This document shows, in pieces, positions 10,614 to 19,873 of a DNA stretch of 64,000 bases; position 1 is the stretch's first letter, and each line of letters begins with the position of its first letter. Origin of the DNA: Bacteroidales bacterium (lineage in GTDB: Bacteria > Bacteroidota > Bacteroidia > Bacteroidales > UBA932); contig JAFYVM010000057.1 in assembly GCA_017549145.1 (NCBI GenBank), positions 49,145-113,144 on the forward strand, written 5' to 3'. Under the pieces are notes generated by a model. It ran no database searches and was not told the DNA's origin. It saw nothing but the letters and a program-made list of their open reading frames with translations. Position numbers and translations under genes: made by a program.

Positions 10614-11738
10614 TCAAACTTTAATCAATTCATATGAGCAAGTGCCAAGTCCGATCTTCTCACCATACTTGACTCCTGCTTCCCAATCTGTATCAGGGTG
10701 CACAAGACGAAACTTATCCTCTCCCTTGTGGTGATGTCCACAAGTACACTCGTGCTTGTCAGAAATAGCGTTTCCAGTAAGACTCGGAGCTGCCTTTACA
10801 AGATCTGCACATGCACAATCCAATGCCACAGGATCGAACGAAGCTGCAATACCCAAGTCTGGTACAATGGCAGCATCATTATGATTCCAGCAGTCGCAGT
10901 TAGGCGATACATTCATGATGAAACTGATATGGAAAGACGGTTTTCCATTAAGAACTGCGTATGCATACTCAGCAATCTTGCAATTCAACACCTCAGATGT
11001 GTCATAATCCTTGATAACAGCTGCTGACTTCTGACATACAGCCACACACTGGCCACATCCCACGCACTTATCATAGTCAATTACCGCCTTCTTGTCCACC
11101 ACCTTCACAGCATCATGACGACAGTATTTTTCACAAATCTTACATCCGATACAATTCTGCTCATCGATCTGCGGCTGAGAAGATGAGTGAAGCTCAAGTT
11201 TACCACCGACACTCGCCGATCCCATTCCGAGATTCTTCAAGGCTCCACCAAAACCACTCTGCTCATGCCCCTTGAAATGGTTCATTGAAATCACGATATC
11301 GGCATCAGCAATCGCAGCACCGATCTTTGGAGAAGGGCAATATGATCCTCCGCATGGAACCTCCTTGTAATCTGTACCCTTGAGTCCATCAGCGATGATG
11401 ACATCTGCATGGGCACCGATTCTGTTAAATCCGTTTTCCATCGCAGCATCAAGGTGATCAACTGCATTCGAACGACCTCCCGAATAAAGAGTATTCGCAT
11501 CTGTCAAGAAGGGCTTTCCACCCAAAGAGCGAATGACATCCACAACACGTGCTGCATAATTCGGACGGATGTATGCCATATTTCCAGGTTCACCAAAATG
11601 GATCTTTATCGCAGTAAACTTTCCTTCAAAATCAATATTCGAAATTCCAGCTCTCCTGATCAACTTCTCAAGTTTAGTCAGAAGGTCATTTCCTGGAACA
11701 GTTCTCAAATTGGTAAAATACACTTTAGAAGTTTCCAT
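10614..11738 (-). CDS. DUF362 protein with two 4Fe-4S clusters
   Basis: A cytoplasmic iron-sulfur protein of 374 residues. An N-terminal DUF362 domain (about 1-180; KIHFGEPGNMAYIRP, VISMNHFKGHEQSGFGGALKNLGMG) is followed by a bacterial ferredoxin insert with two CxxCxxCxxxC motifs, CIGCKICEKYC and CVGCGQCVAVC (about 196-240), and the rest of the DUF362 fold. A Cys/His-rich patch (CTCGHHHKGED) lies near 330-340. The reaction is unknown for the family; electron transfer is inferred from the clusters. The gene starts 11 nt after the LysE-like gene and precedes the PASTA gene by 5 nt. Confidence 0.9.
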   Translation of the reverse strand: METSKVYFTNLRTVPGNDLLTKLEKLIRRAGISNIDFEGKFTAIKIHFGEPGNMAYIRPNYAARVVDVIRSLGGKPFLTDANTLYSGGRSNAVDHLDAAMENGFNRIGAHADVIIADGLKGTDYKEVPCGGSYCPSPKIGAAIADADIVISMNHFKGHEQSGFGGALKNLGMGSASVGGKLELHSSSQPQIDEQNCIGCKICEKYCRHDAVKVVDKKAVIDYDKCVGCGQCVAVCQKSAAVIKDYDTSEVLNCKIAEYAYAVLNGKPSFHISFIMNVSPNCDCWNHNDAAIVPDLGIAASFDPVALDCACADLVKAAPSLTGNAISDKHECTCGHHHKGEDKFRLVHPDTDWEAGVKYGEKIGLGTCSYELIKV

Positions 11739-11749
11739 AATACGGTGGT

Positions 11750-12382
11750 TTATCTGAAAAATACATTAAAAATTCCATCACCTGACAGGGCGATACCAAT
11801 CAGAATTATGATTGCACCCGTCACTCTATTGATCCAAAGAATTGTTCTAATTTCAAATTTCTTTCTAAAATGGCTCAAGAACCATGATACACAGAACCAA
11901 TAAGTAGCCGAACCGGCACTCACCGAAAGGATAATCGGCATTACGCTCCAATCATGCGGAGCCTTGTCAGCCAAGCCAAAGAATGCGAATAAGGCCAATA
12001 TCACAAATACAGCTCCGGGATTCGACAATCCCATCAATAAGGCTTGCATGAAATCTGTCACAGACACCTTGGAACCGGCATTTTTCTTTACCTTTCTGAA
12101 AGGATCAGAAACAGACATTGAGACGCCTAGTATCGCAACGACAAGACCACCGACAATCAAGATAATATTCTGATGAGCAGTAAGGAACTCTTGAACGACA
12201 GCCAGGGCAAAAATTGCCACAACTGCATATAAGGTATCAACCACAGATGCACCAAGACCAGCAATAAAGCCAGCCTTATGTCCTCCACTCAAAGACTTCT
12301 GAATGACGAGAATGGCAATCGGTCCCAGAGGTGCCGACGCGCAGATGCCAACGGTAAAAGCCTTGATAATTTCAAGCATCAT
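11750..12382 (-). CDS. LysE-family membrane exporter
   Basis: Inner-membrane protein of about 210 residues with six hydrophobic segments and the family N-terminal motif GICASAPLGPIAILVIQKSL; LysE/RhtB proteins export amino acids or related small molecules. GLGASVVDTLYAVVAIF and MGLSNPGAVFVILALF correspond to the second conserved blocks. ATG 12382 (or 12379) is chosen; the TTG at 12409 lies at the predicted transcription start below the -7 element at 12415-12422. First gene of the leftward four-gene run ending with rluD. Substrate unknown. Confidence 0.88.
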   Translation of the reverse strand: MMLEIIKAFTVGICASAPLGPIAILVIQKSLSGGHKAGFIAGLGASVVDTLYAVVAIFALAVVQEFLTAHQNIILIVGGLVVAILGVSMSVSDPFRKVKKNAGSKVSVTDFMQALLMGLSNPGAVFVILALFAFFGLADKAPHDWSVMPIILSVSAGSATYWFCVSWFLSHFRKKFEIRTILWINRVTGAIIILIGIALSGDGIFNVFFR

Positions 12383-12414
12383 ATATGGTTCTTTCCAAAG
12401 ATTATACAAACAGA

Positions 12415-12422
12415 CAAAGATA
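12415..12422 (-). promoter_or_regulatory. Promoter -7 element for lysE-like operon
   Basis: Minus-strand TATCTTTG. Back to back with the lnt promoter; the two elements are 14 nt apart. Confidence 0.55.
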
Positions 12423-12436
12423 AATAAATTTCTTCA

Positions 12437-12444
12437 TATCTTTG
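12437..12444 (+). promoter_or_regulatory. Promoter -7 element for lnt
   Basis: TATCTTTG, 24 nt ahead of the ATG at 12469. The TTG inside it is in frame with lnt but cannot be a start if this is the promoter. Confidence 0.55.
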
Positions 12445-12468
12445 CAGCATAACCGTTTTGAATACACA

Positions 12469-14079
12469 ATGAAGAGAGAAAATATACTATTATGGGGACT
12501 AGTCGTATTGTTCGCGATACTTATGTCTATCCCCTTCCTGATTCCTCACACAGGTTTCCTCGCACTATTTGGCTTAATTCCGCTTCTATGCATGGACCGC
12601 ATCGCCACAATGATGGAAAAGAAACGCGTGTGGGTTTATCATTATAGTGCGTTCGTACTATGGAATGCCATCACAACATTCTGGGTATGCAATGCAACTG
12701 TCGGAGGAGGACTTTTTGCTGTGTTTGCCAATGCATTCCAGATGTCACTCATATTCGGCCTCTTCAGATGGAGCAAAAAGAGATTCAGAGGCGCTCTGCC
12801 ATATCTTTTTCTAATGGTAGCATGGATAGCGTGGGAACGTTTCTATTTTGACGCAGAGATCTCGTGGCCTTGGCTTGTCCTAGGTAATTCATTCGCCCGC
12901 TCTATTGGTTCTATCCAATGGTACGAATACACAGGAACTCTTGGAGGTTCTCTTTGGATCTGGCTTACAAACCTAAGCATATTCGGACTACTGGTTTCCC
13001 TATCGGACGGAAGCTGGAACAGATTCAATATCAAAGCTAAATCTGCTGTTCTCATAGGTATTCCTGCACTTATCGCTATACCTTTTGTAGTTTCATCTAT
13101 CATCGGCAGGCAATATTCTGACGCCATGCAGTCAGACAACCAGATTGAAACCTTGATAATCCAGCCAAATATTGATCCCTACAACAAGTTTGAGTTCCTC
13201 TCACAAAGTCAGCAGAACGACATTCTCCTGTCTCAAGTTGACTCAGCAATCGGATTCAGAAAGAACGACTCAACAGCTGCTCCGCTTCTGATTGTAGCTC
13301 CTGAGACATTCACAAATGACATAACTGTCAACCACTATGACAGAAGCCACACCTGGAACAGGTTCACTTCATATCTGAAGGATTACCCTAATGTAAATCT
13401 TCTTTTCGGAGCCTCAAGCTACGAACACATCCAGTCAACGTTACCACCATCCAAAACAGCACGCAAGCTTGGTCAGGGTGCATGGTACGAGTCACATAAC
13501 TCAGCATTGATGGTTGACGGTACGGCACGCACAGAAATATTTCACAAGAGCAAGCTGGTGGTTGCAGTAGAAAAAACCCCTTATCCAGGTATCTTCTGCA
13601 AACTTGACGACATGCTTGGTGGCGTGATGGGAAGATGCGTAGGACAGCCTGAAATTTCTCTTCTATATGCAGGAGAGACTCCACTTGGCTGCGCTGTATG
13701 CTACGAATCCGTATATGGTGAATATTATACCGGATATATCCAGAAAGGTGCACAGGCTATGGCTATCATCACTAACGACGCATGGTGGGGAAACACTCCT
13801 GGCTACAGACAGCATCTTAGCTACGCAAGCCTTCGCGCCATCGAAACACGCAGAGCAATAGCCAGATGTGCAAACACAGGTATATCAGCCATCATCAGTC
13901 CTTCCGGAGAAATTCTGGAGAGCACCCAGTGGTGGGAACCTGCAATAATAAAAGGTTACATCCCTCTACGTAAGGATATAACCTTCTTTGTAAGTCATGG
14001 AGACATTACCGGACGTGTATGCACGTTCCTATTCCTGCTGCTATTGCTAGCTTTAATCGTCAGATTTAGAACAGCTTAA
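12469..14079 (+). CDS. lnt: Apolipoprotein N-acyltransferase
   Basis: Inner-membrane enzyme that adds the third acyl chain to the N-terminal Cys of lipoproteins; this window alone encodes several likely substrates. 536 residues from ATG 12469: six or so N-terminal membrane segments (to about 220), a carbon-nitrogen hydrolase domain (about 225-490) and a last membrane helix. The catalytic triad is visible as Glu in VVAPETF, Lys in FHKSKLVVAVEKTPY and Cys in GCAVCYESVYGEY. The 3' end overlaps the convergent small lipoprotein gene by 14 nt. Confidence 0.95.
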   Translation: MKRENILLWGLVVLFAILMSIPFLIPHTGFLALFGLIPLLCMDRIATMMEKKRVWVYHYSAFVLWNAITTFWVCNATVGGGLFAVFANAFQMSLIFGLFRWSKKRFRGALPYLFLMVAWIAWERFYFDAEISWPWLVLGNSFARSIGSIQWYEYTGTLGGSLWIWLTNLSIFGLLVSLSDGSWNRFNIKAKSAVLIGIPALIAIPFVVSSIIGRQYSDAMQSDNQIETLIIQPNIDPYNKFEFLSQSQQNDILLSQVDSAIGFRKNDSTAAPLLIVAPETFTNDITVNHYDRSHTWNRFTSYLKDYPNVNLLFGASSYEHIQSTLPPSKTARKLGQGAWYESHNSALMVDGTARTEIFHKSKLVVAVEKTPYPGIFCKLDDMLGGVMGRCVGQPEISLLYAGETPLGCAVCYESVYGEYYTGYIQKGAQAMAIITNDAWWGNTPGYRQHLSYASLRAIETRRAIARCANTGISAIISPSGEILESTQWWEPAIIKGYIPLRKDITFFVSHGDITGRVCTFLFLLLLLALIVRFRTA

Positions 14080-14479
14080 CAACAATTCCAATAGCTGAAT
14101 CCGAACACCAGAGCCAAACTAGACCTGTTGAATTATCGATCTTCTCAATTCTAAAGAGAAGATCTTTTTCTGCAACTACACTGCCGGCATAAGTATATGT
14201 CAAATCTGCAGTAAACTCCTGAAAGGCGTGAGTCATTCTCTCATGAGCCTTAAGCACAAAATACCGAGTTACATCATCAGTCATAGCTCGACACTCATGT
14301 CTGTCTGAATTATAAGCCACCTGGCAAGTTCCCTCGTCATAAACAAAAATCGGCTCACCTTTTATTGTAAGCGAAACATCGTCCCTGCTGATAAGTATTT
14401 CCTCCACATCGTACGGATTACATCCTGTAAGACTGGCAAATACGACCAAGCCGCAGATATATGCTATAAACTTCTTCAT
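14066..14479 (-). CDS. Small predicted lipoprotein of unknown function
   Basis: 137 residues with a type II signal peptide (lipobox SLTGC, Cys about 20). The mature part is about 115 residues, probably mostly beta (alternating hydrophobic strands, ending VWLWCSDSAIGIVVKLF), with no family recognised. It starts 1 nt after the M6 peptidase stop, so the two are co-transcribed and likely work in the same compartment. Its last 14 nt overlap the convergent lnt gene. Confidence 0.8.
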   Translation of the reverse strand: MKKFIAYICGLVVFASLTGCNPYDVEEILISRDDVSLTIKGEPIFVYDEGTCQVAYNSDRHECRAMTDDVTRYFVLKAHERMTHAFQEFTADLTYTYAGSVVAEKDLLFRIEKIDNSTGLVWLWCSDSAIGIVVKLF

Positions 14480-14480
14480 A

Positions 14481-16679
14481 CTACTCTACCACTTTAATAT
14501 TCTTGATAATCACTTCCTCACTACCATCTTCCCATGTAATATACGCCTTTAACGTACCTGAAGTTGTCAGTCTAAAATACAATTCTTCGTCACGCTTTGC
14601 CTCCGAACCATTGAATGACCACCTCACGCTCTCTGCTTCTGACGAGTTGTACACTCTCAGCGGAATTATTGTATCCTTTCTGAATGAGCCATCCTCGTTC
14701 CTATATGCCTCACCAAAATAGATATACGGCATTGCACCCTCCTCCTGCTTCTTTGTCATGAAGGTAGTCTTGACTGATTCGCCGAAAGAGCCTTCCTGCA
14801 CAAATGAAATCTGAACTGTATAGCTGGTCATCGGATCGAGCCTATCCAGTTCGACAGCCCAGCAGCCCTGCTTATACGATGGGATAATCATTGTCTGAGC
14901 TGGTTTTCCCGCAGCATTAAAAACGATTTTAGCATCTCCAATAAATGGCAGGCTACTATTAAAGCGTAGAATAGCGCAATCCTGATAGATTTCCTTGCTG
15001 ATCTTTACTGGTGTAGGAAGTGCCTCACCTGAGAATCCTATTGCACTGAAGCTAGCCTTTCCGTCCTTAACTGTAATATCAGTAATTGCATACTTGACTT
15101 CAGTATCACCCCAACCCTTGAGACCTGGTGTTGTAAGAGGTGTAAGATAATTCACATTACTATAAGGGTAGAAAAGTCCTATCAGCGAGCCTTGCAGAGT
15201 CTGATAATTAGAGTCAGTATAATTTGAAAAGGAATCCGTTCTCTTATCAGCCTCTATAATATCAGCACATGGATGGCTGGCCAACGCATTTACCTCCACT
15301 TGAGACTCCCACCTATAATATGCTGGAATATCCTGATTATATAGATATGAGTGCCCTGACAGATTCTGCGACTTATCCACATGATATATAAGCACGCCCT
15401 GACCACCGACATATCTGTCCCAACCTTTTCCATCACGGTATTCGATAAGGAAATACTCGTCCGCAGTCGTTGTATTGATACGATAGTACACACCCTGATT
15501 GATTGGAGGCAACTCAAAATCACCCGCCTCAGTAATTACGATAGGCTCAGATAGTCCCAGAATCTCACGTTCTATCGCATTGAAATAAGGAGGTGTGTTT
15601 GAATTATTGTTATAATTACCACCATCCATCAATGAGGTTTTACGCCATAGGGCGGCAGAATAACCTCCCTGGTTATAATCTGTATCGTAAAAATCCGGAA
15701 GTCCGAGCGTGTGGGAGTACTCATGGCAGAATGTTCCGATTGCAGCCATAGGAGGGTTGACATAAGTATATCCATCCAACTCTGAAGAACAAGCATACCT
15801 GTCGATTCTCACACCGTCCAGGAAGAGATTCTCTCTTGCTCCGCTATAGATATACCAAGCATGCGACCAGATATGGTCTTCTGTTGCACCTGAAGCCTCA
15901 TCCAATCCGGCGAAAAAAACAAACACATTATCCACTACATTATCGCCATCCTGATCATATTTTCTAAAGTCAACCGAACCATCTACAAGTTTACAGGCTT
16001 CAATAACCATCTTATGAGGGTTGGCATCATCACCACTGGATGTATTTCCACCATAGTAGCTACGATTCTGACTCACGGTGACAATATCCGTAACATCGAA
16101 GCTGAAATCATACATGCCATTGAACTGATCATCAAAATACTCCTTAGCTGAACCAGTTGCCCCATTAACAGAATAGCCTTTCTGAGTAAGCATTGCAACA
16201 AAGTCATTCTTCGTGTACTTGAATTTCTCGTTATTGCCGCTAAACTGAGCAAGAATAACCAGACCGGCTTTATTCTGTTGAGAAGAGGCCTTCATACTAC
16301 GCTGTCTGTCACTATATTGCACACGAATAAGTTCGGCCTGAGTTCTCTTTTTAGCAGCTCTGTAAGACAAGATATCATAAGGTATATATCTACTGTCTGC
16401 AAGTATGCTACCTTGTGCCTTATCTCCGACATGGCAACCTGAAGAGGTCTTGTTTCCATCCACATCATACTTTGCATAACTCCACCAGCCGTCTGCATCC
16501 TGTATGATCGCCTCACCACTTTCAGTAGTTTTTATCTTCATGAACTCATCTCCACTGACATGAGCATAGAATGTACTACCATCAGGCTGGGTCAACAGAA
16601 CTCTGCTGAAACGAGCAGGAGACGCCATAAGAATCAATGACGAACATAGGACCAATAACAATAATATGATGCGCTTCAT
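14481..16679 (-). CDS. Secreted M6-family metalloprotease
   Basis: Extracellular or periplasmic zinc endopeptidase related to immune inhibitor A. From ATG 16679: signal peptide MKRIILLLLVLCSSLILMAS, propeptide-like region, and an M6 catalytic domain with the zinc motif FCHEYSHTLGLPDFYD (HExxH, roughly residues 320-335) and upstream NVFVFFAGLDEASG. The C-terminal half (about 540-732) is beta-rich, including an Fn3-like module and a likely sorting or adhesion module. Total 732 residues. An extra nine codons upstream are possible but would precede the signal peptide. First gene of a two-gene unit with the small lipoprotein. Confidence 0.92.
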   Translation of the reverse strand: MKRIILLLLVLCSSLILMASPARFSRVLLTQPDGSTFYAHVSGDEFMKIKTTESGEAIIQDADGWWSYAKYDVDGNKTSSGCHVGDKAQGSILADSRYIPYDILSYRAAKKRTQAELIRVQYSDRQRSMKASSQQNKAGLVILAQFSGNNEKFKYTKNDFVAMLTQKGYSVNGATGSAKEYFDDQFNGMYDFSFDVTDIVTVSQNRSYYGGNTSSGDDANPHKMVIEACKLVDGSVDFRKYDQDGDNVVDNVFVFFAGLDEASGATEDHIWSHAWYIYSGARENLFLDGVRIDRYACSSELDGYTYVNPPMAAIGTFCHEYSHTLGLPDFYDTDYNQGGYSAALWRKTSLMDGGNYNNNSNTPPYFNAIEREILGLSEPIVITEAGDFELPPINQGVYYRINTTTADEYFLIEYRDGKGWDRYVGGQGVLIYHVDKSQNLSGHSYLYNQDIPAYYRWESQVEVNALASHPCADIIEADKRTDSFSNYTDSNYQTLQGSLIGLFYPYSNVNYLTPLTTPGLKGWGDTEVKYAITDITVKDGKASFSAIGFSGEALPTPVKISKEIYQDCAILRFNSSLPFIGDAKIVFNAAGKPAQTMIIPSYKQGCWAVELDRLDPMTSYTVQISFVQEGSFGESVKTTFMTKKQEEGAMPYIYFGEAYRNEDGSFRKDTIIPLRVYNSSEAESVRWSFNGSEAKRDEELYFRLTTSGTLKAYITWEDGSEEVIIKNIKVVE

Positions 16680-16714
16680 AACCTTCGTTGGACTTGTAAT
16701 ATTCAAAAAGTGTC

Positions 16715-16722
16715 TATATTTG
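16715..16722 (+). promoter_or_regulatory. Promoter for PCMD gene
   Basis: -7 element TATATTTG with a TTG -33 word at 16694-16696, spacer 18 nt. The region is shared with the leftward M6 promoter. Confidence 0.6.
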
Positions 16723-16763
16723 CAAATAGGATTAAAAATGTCCCATAAATTTTACCAAAAATA

Positions 16764-16771
16764 CAAAGATA
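16764..16771 (-). promoter_or_regulatory. Promoter -7 element for M6 peptidase operon
   Basis: Minus-strand TATCTTTG immediately next to the ATG of the divergent PCMD gene. If used, the peptidase leader is about 75 nt and would run through the PCMD promoter, so the two promoters overlap face to face. Confidence 0.45.
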
Positions 16772-17749
16772 ATGAGATTTCTTAAACCACTAGGGCTGTC
16801 ATTTCTAACTTTTTGCATGTCAGCCATCGTTTCACACGCACAGCAGGACGTAATTCAAGCTATAAACAGCTATGGTACATTTGACAAATGGTGTTCCAGA
16901 GAAGTAAAAGAGTCTGACCTGATCGGAGGACAGAACAAGAAACTTTATGAGTTTTACGGAAACTACGGCAACACTGTAACAGGTAAAACTCCTTTCAACG
17001 CACCTGGCGGATATCTTTGGAGAACAAACAACGTCCTTGCAGTCGTTGCTGGAGTAACCAAGACCAACAACACAGTATTCCCTGAAAAGAGAGGCAATGG
17101 ATATTGCGCAAGAATCGAGACACACATTGAGGAAGTAAAGGTCCTCGGTGTAGTCAATATGGATGTAGTGTGCCAGGGTGCCATTATGATCGGTAAACTC
17201 CCTGAGCCAATCACAACAACTAAGGACCCTATGTCAAAAGTACTTTACGGAGTACCTTTCACTGGCCGTCCACAGGCACTCCAGTTTGACTATAAAGCAG
17301 ATGTTGGCAATGAAGTAATCAGAGGAACAGGTTTCTCAAAGCTTCAGCCAATGGGATACAAGGATTATGCAGAGGTAACCTTCATGCTTCAGAAAAGATG
17401 GGAGGACGAAGAAGGTAACATTCATGCCCTTAGAGTAGCAACTGGTATCCAGAGAATCACAAAGAGCACAGAAGATTGGGTGAATGGCTATAGAATCAAC
17501 CTCCACTATGGTGATATCACTAACGAGTCATTCTATAAGGAGTATATGGGCCTGAAGACCAATCCTGAGACAGCCTTCCGCGCAAAGAACAGCAAAGGCA
17601 AAGTTGTTATTATTCAGGAAGAGGGATGGGCACCAGCTGGAACTCAGCCAACACACATGGTACTCCACTTCATCACTAGCTGTGGTAAAGCGTTCTACGG
17701 AGGAGTTGGCAATACTCTCTGGCTTGACAACGTCAAGGTTATAATGTAG
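16772..17749 (+). CDS. Secreted PCMD-domain protein
   Basis: 325 residues with an N-terminal signal peptide ending SHAQ (about 23). The mature protein matches the pattern of the Bacteroidota PCMD family (putative carbohydrate metabolism domain, a beta-sandwich): opening TFDKWCSREVKES, ALQFDYKA in the middle and the closing NTLWLDNVKVI. Members are usually surface or periplasmic lipoproteins linked to glycan use; this one has no lipobox. Function unproved. The gene is single, with its 3' end overlapping the L,D-transpeptidase gene by 11 nt. Confidence 0.75.
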   Translation: MRFLKPLGLSFLTFCMSAIVSHAQQDVIQAINSYGTFDKWCSREVKESDLIGGQNKKLYEFYGNYGNTVTGKTPFNAPGGYLWRTNNVLAVVAGVTKTNNTVFPEKRGNGYCARIETHIEEVKVLGVVNMDVVCQGAIMIGKLPEPITTTKDPMSKVLYGVPFTGRPQALQFDYKADVGNEVIRGTGFSKLQPMGYKDYAEVTFMLQKRWEDEEGNIHALRVATGIQRITKSTEDWVNGYRINLHYGDITNESFYKEYMGLKTNPETAFRAKNSKGKVVIIQEEGWAPAGTQPTHMVLHFITSCGKAFYGGVGNTLWLDNVKVIM

Positions 17750-18224
17750 TGCTCGGAGAATAATCCGGGAGAATCGCTATAGGATCTCCAACAGAAATAA
17801 ATTTAACGACATTGACAATATCATCGTTGTGGCATCTTATACAGCCCAACGATGCTCTTGTTCCGATAGACCTAGGTGAACCTGTTCCGTGGATACCGAT
17901 ATGATGTCCCCACTCAGGTATCCTGACTCTGATAAACCATGGACCGTAGCAGTTAGGGATACGTCTGCCTTCAGGTTCAAAAAGCCAATTACGCGAATCT
18001 GAAATTGACATTACCGAGTAATGTCCTTCAGGAGTTCTGGAATCACCTTCAGAGACTTTGTCTCCCTTAACCTTACCACAAGCGATTTTGCAACGATACA
18101 AGGTCTCGCCCTCGTCACTGATGACATATAGGGTGAGATCTTTTTTTGATATCACGATACGATTTCCTGCCTGAAGACCTATTACCAAAAATGCAAGAAA
18201 TATGATAAGTACAAGTTTCTTCAT
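17739..18224 (-). CDS. L,D-transpeptidase (YkuD) family protein
   Basis: Periplasmic enzyme of about 161 residues that would form 3-3 peptidoglycan crosslinks or attach proteins to the wall. Signal peptide at about 1-21, then a complete YkuD domain with the catalytic pattern HIGIHGTG...SLGCIRCHNDD (His and Cys). The short length means a bare catalytic domain without LysM or other wall-binding parts. ATG 18224 starts the signal peptide; an upstream in-frame extension would add an unlikely FYFYAV segment lying in the tRNA terminator. No clear promoter of its own; possibly expressed by readthrough past 18241-18273. Confidence 0.92.
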   Translation of the reverse strand: MKKLVLIIFLAFLVIGLQAGNRIVISKKDLTLYVISDEGETLYRCKIACGKVKGDKVSEGDSRTPEGHYSVMSISDSRNWLFEPEGRRIPNCYGPWFIRVRIPEWGHHIGIHGTGSPRSIGTRASLGCIRCHNDDIVNVVKFISVGDPIAILPDYSPSTTL

Positions 18225-18240
18225 AAGGTTAACTGCGTAA

Positions 18241-18273
18241 AAATAAAAAAAGGACAAGCAGTATACTTGTCCT
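18241..18273 (-). terminator. Terminator after tRNA-fMet
   Basis: Read leftward: 8-bp perfect stem (18266-18273 with 18251-18258), 7-nt loop, then a T-run (18244-18250). Placed 7 nt past the tRNA 3' end. Confidence 0.75.
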
Positions 18274-18279
18274 CATTAG

Positions 18280-18353
<74 letters not shown>

Positions 18354-18398
18354 ATATTGGACTGCAAATATACGGACTATTTTTGAATCTGCAAATTT

Positions 18399-19808
18399 TT
18401 ATTGCAAAAACAACAAAATTTCTGTGATATTTTCCTTTGCAAACGATTTTTGCTCTCCTGTTGAGAGGTTCTTCACGTTAATTACGCCCTCAGCAACCTC
18501 ATTGCCTCCAACAATTGAAAGGAATGGGATAGCCTTCTTGTCAGCATAATCAAACTGTTTCTTGAGCTTTGACTGTTCAGGGTAAATCTCGCATGCTACA
18601 CCAGCCTCTCTGAGTGACTTCACTACTGGAATGAGATACTTAAGTTCCTCAACACCCATATTTGCAAAAAGAAGCTTAGTTGTTGAAGTAACCTCAGATG
18701 GGAACTTATCAAGACCCTTGAGAACATCGTAAATACGGTCTGCACCGAATGAGATACCTACTCCAGACATGTTAGGGAGACCGAAAATTCCGGTAAGGTT
18801 GTCATAGCGACCACCACCACAGATACTTCCGATTGCATAATCCTTAGCTTTCACCTCAAAGATGGCTCCAGTGTAGTAGTTAAGTCCACGAGCAAGTGAG
18901 AGGTCAATCTCGACTTCGCATTTGACACCGGCAGCATCAATAAATCCAAAGAGCTCCTCGAGTTCATCAAGTCCCTTGAGACCAGTTTCAGACGAAATAC
19001 CAGACACAGACTTTCCGCTCATGAGATCACGCATAACAGCTATTTTCTCAGCCGTAGTACCTGAAAGCGTAAGGATTGGTCTGATTACCTCGATAGCCTC
19101 AGGAGTAAGTCCCTTTTCAGCCATCTCAGCCTCTACAGCCTCAAGACCGATCTTGTCAATCTTATCAATTGCCACAGTGATATCTACAACCTTATCTGGG
19201 AATCCACAGATCTCTGCCATACCAGTGAGGACCTTACGGTTATTGATCTTAACGCAAACATTCACGTCAAAGAGAGTGAACACACGGTCAACGATCTGCA
19301 CAAGCTCAAGTTCATTGAGCTGTGAAGTCGAACCGATCACATCCACGTCACACTGATAGAACTCTCTGTAACGTCCCTTCTGAGGACGGTCAGCACGCCA
19401 AACCGGCTGAATCTGGAATCTCTTGAACGGGAATGTGATATCGTTCTGATGCTGAACCACGAAACGGGCGAAAGGGACAGTAAGGTCATAACGGAGACCT
19501 TTCTCGCACACCTTAAGAGATAGCGCCTTGCTATTGTAGCCATCCTCAGTACCCTCAACACGATACTCATCATAGTTAATCTTAGAGAATGCATCTCCAG
19601 AATTCAGGATACGGAAAAGGAGCTTATCACCCTCCTCACCGTACTTGCCGAGAAGTGTGCTGAGGTTCTCCATTGAAGGAGTCTCGATCGGAGCATATCC
19701 GTATGTCTTGAAGACAGAACGGATAGTGTCGAAAATATAGTTACGACCAGCCATTTCAGCAGGTCCGAAGTCTCTTGTTCCCTTTGGAATTGATGGTTTC
19801 TGCGCCAT
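18399..19808 (-). CDS. hisS: Histidine-tRNA ligase
   Basis: Class II aminoacyl-tRNA synthetase, 469 residues. Visible: motif 1 region after [12 protein letters not shown], motif 2 as [26 protein letters not shown] split around residue 130, the histidine-specific [14 protein letters not shown] (about 300-313), motif 3 GGGRYDNL (about 325), and the C-terminal anticodon-binding domain from about 375. Promoter at 19834-19863. The initiator tRNA follows 45 nt downstream. Confidence 0.98.
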   Translation of the reverse strand: MAQKPSIPKGTRDFGPAEMAGRNYIFDTIRSVFKTYGYAPIETPSMENLSTLLGKYGEEGDKLLFRILNSGDAFSKINYDEYRVEGTEDGYNSKALSLKVCEKGLRYDLTVPFARFVVQHQNDITFPFKRFQIQPVWRADRPQKGRYREFYQCDVDVIGSTSQLNELELVQIVDRVFTLFDVNVCVKINNRKVLTGMAEICGFPDKVVDITVAIDKIDKIGLEAVEAEMAEKGLTPEAIEVIRPILTLSGTTAEKIAVMRDLMSGKSVSGISSETGLKGLDELEELFGFIDAAGVKCEVEIDLSLARGLNYYTGAIFEVKAKDYAIGSICGGGRYDNLTGIFGLPNMSGVGISFGADRIYDVLKGLDKFPSEVTSTTKLLFANMGVEELKYLIPVVKSLREAGVACEIYPEQSKLKKQFDYADKKAIPFLSIVGGNEVAEGVINVKNLSTGEQKSFAKENITEILLFLQ

Positions 19809-19833
19809 ATAAGATCAATTTTGTAAAATCACA

Positions 19834-19863
19834 CAAAGATACATATTGTATCTATAAAAACAA
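19834..19863 (-). promoter_or_regulatory. Promoter for hisS (and tRNA-fMet)
   Basis: Minus strand: TTG (19861-19863), 19-nt spacer, TATCTTTG (19834-19841). Both elements fit the Bacteroidota consensus; leader about 20 nt. Confidence 0.65.
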
Positions 19864-19873
19864 CCCTCCACCT

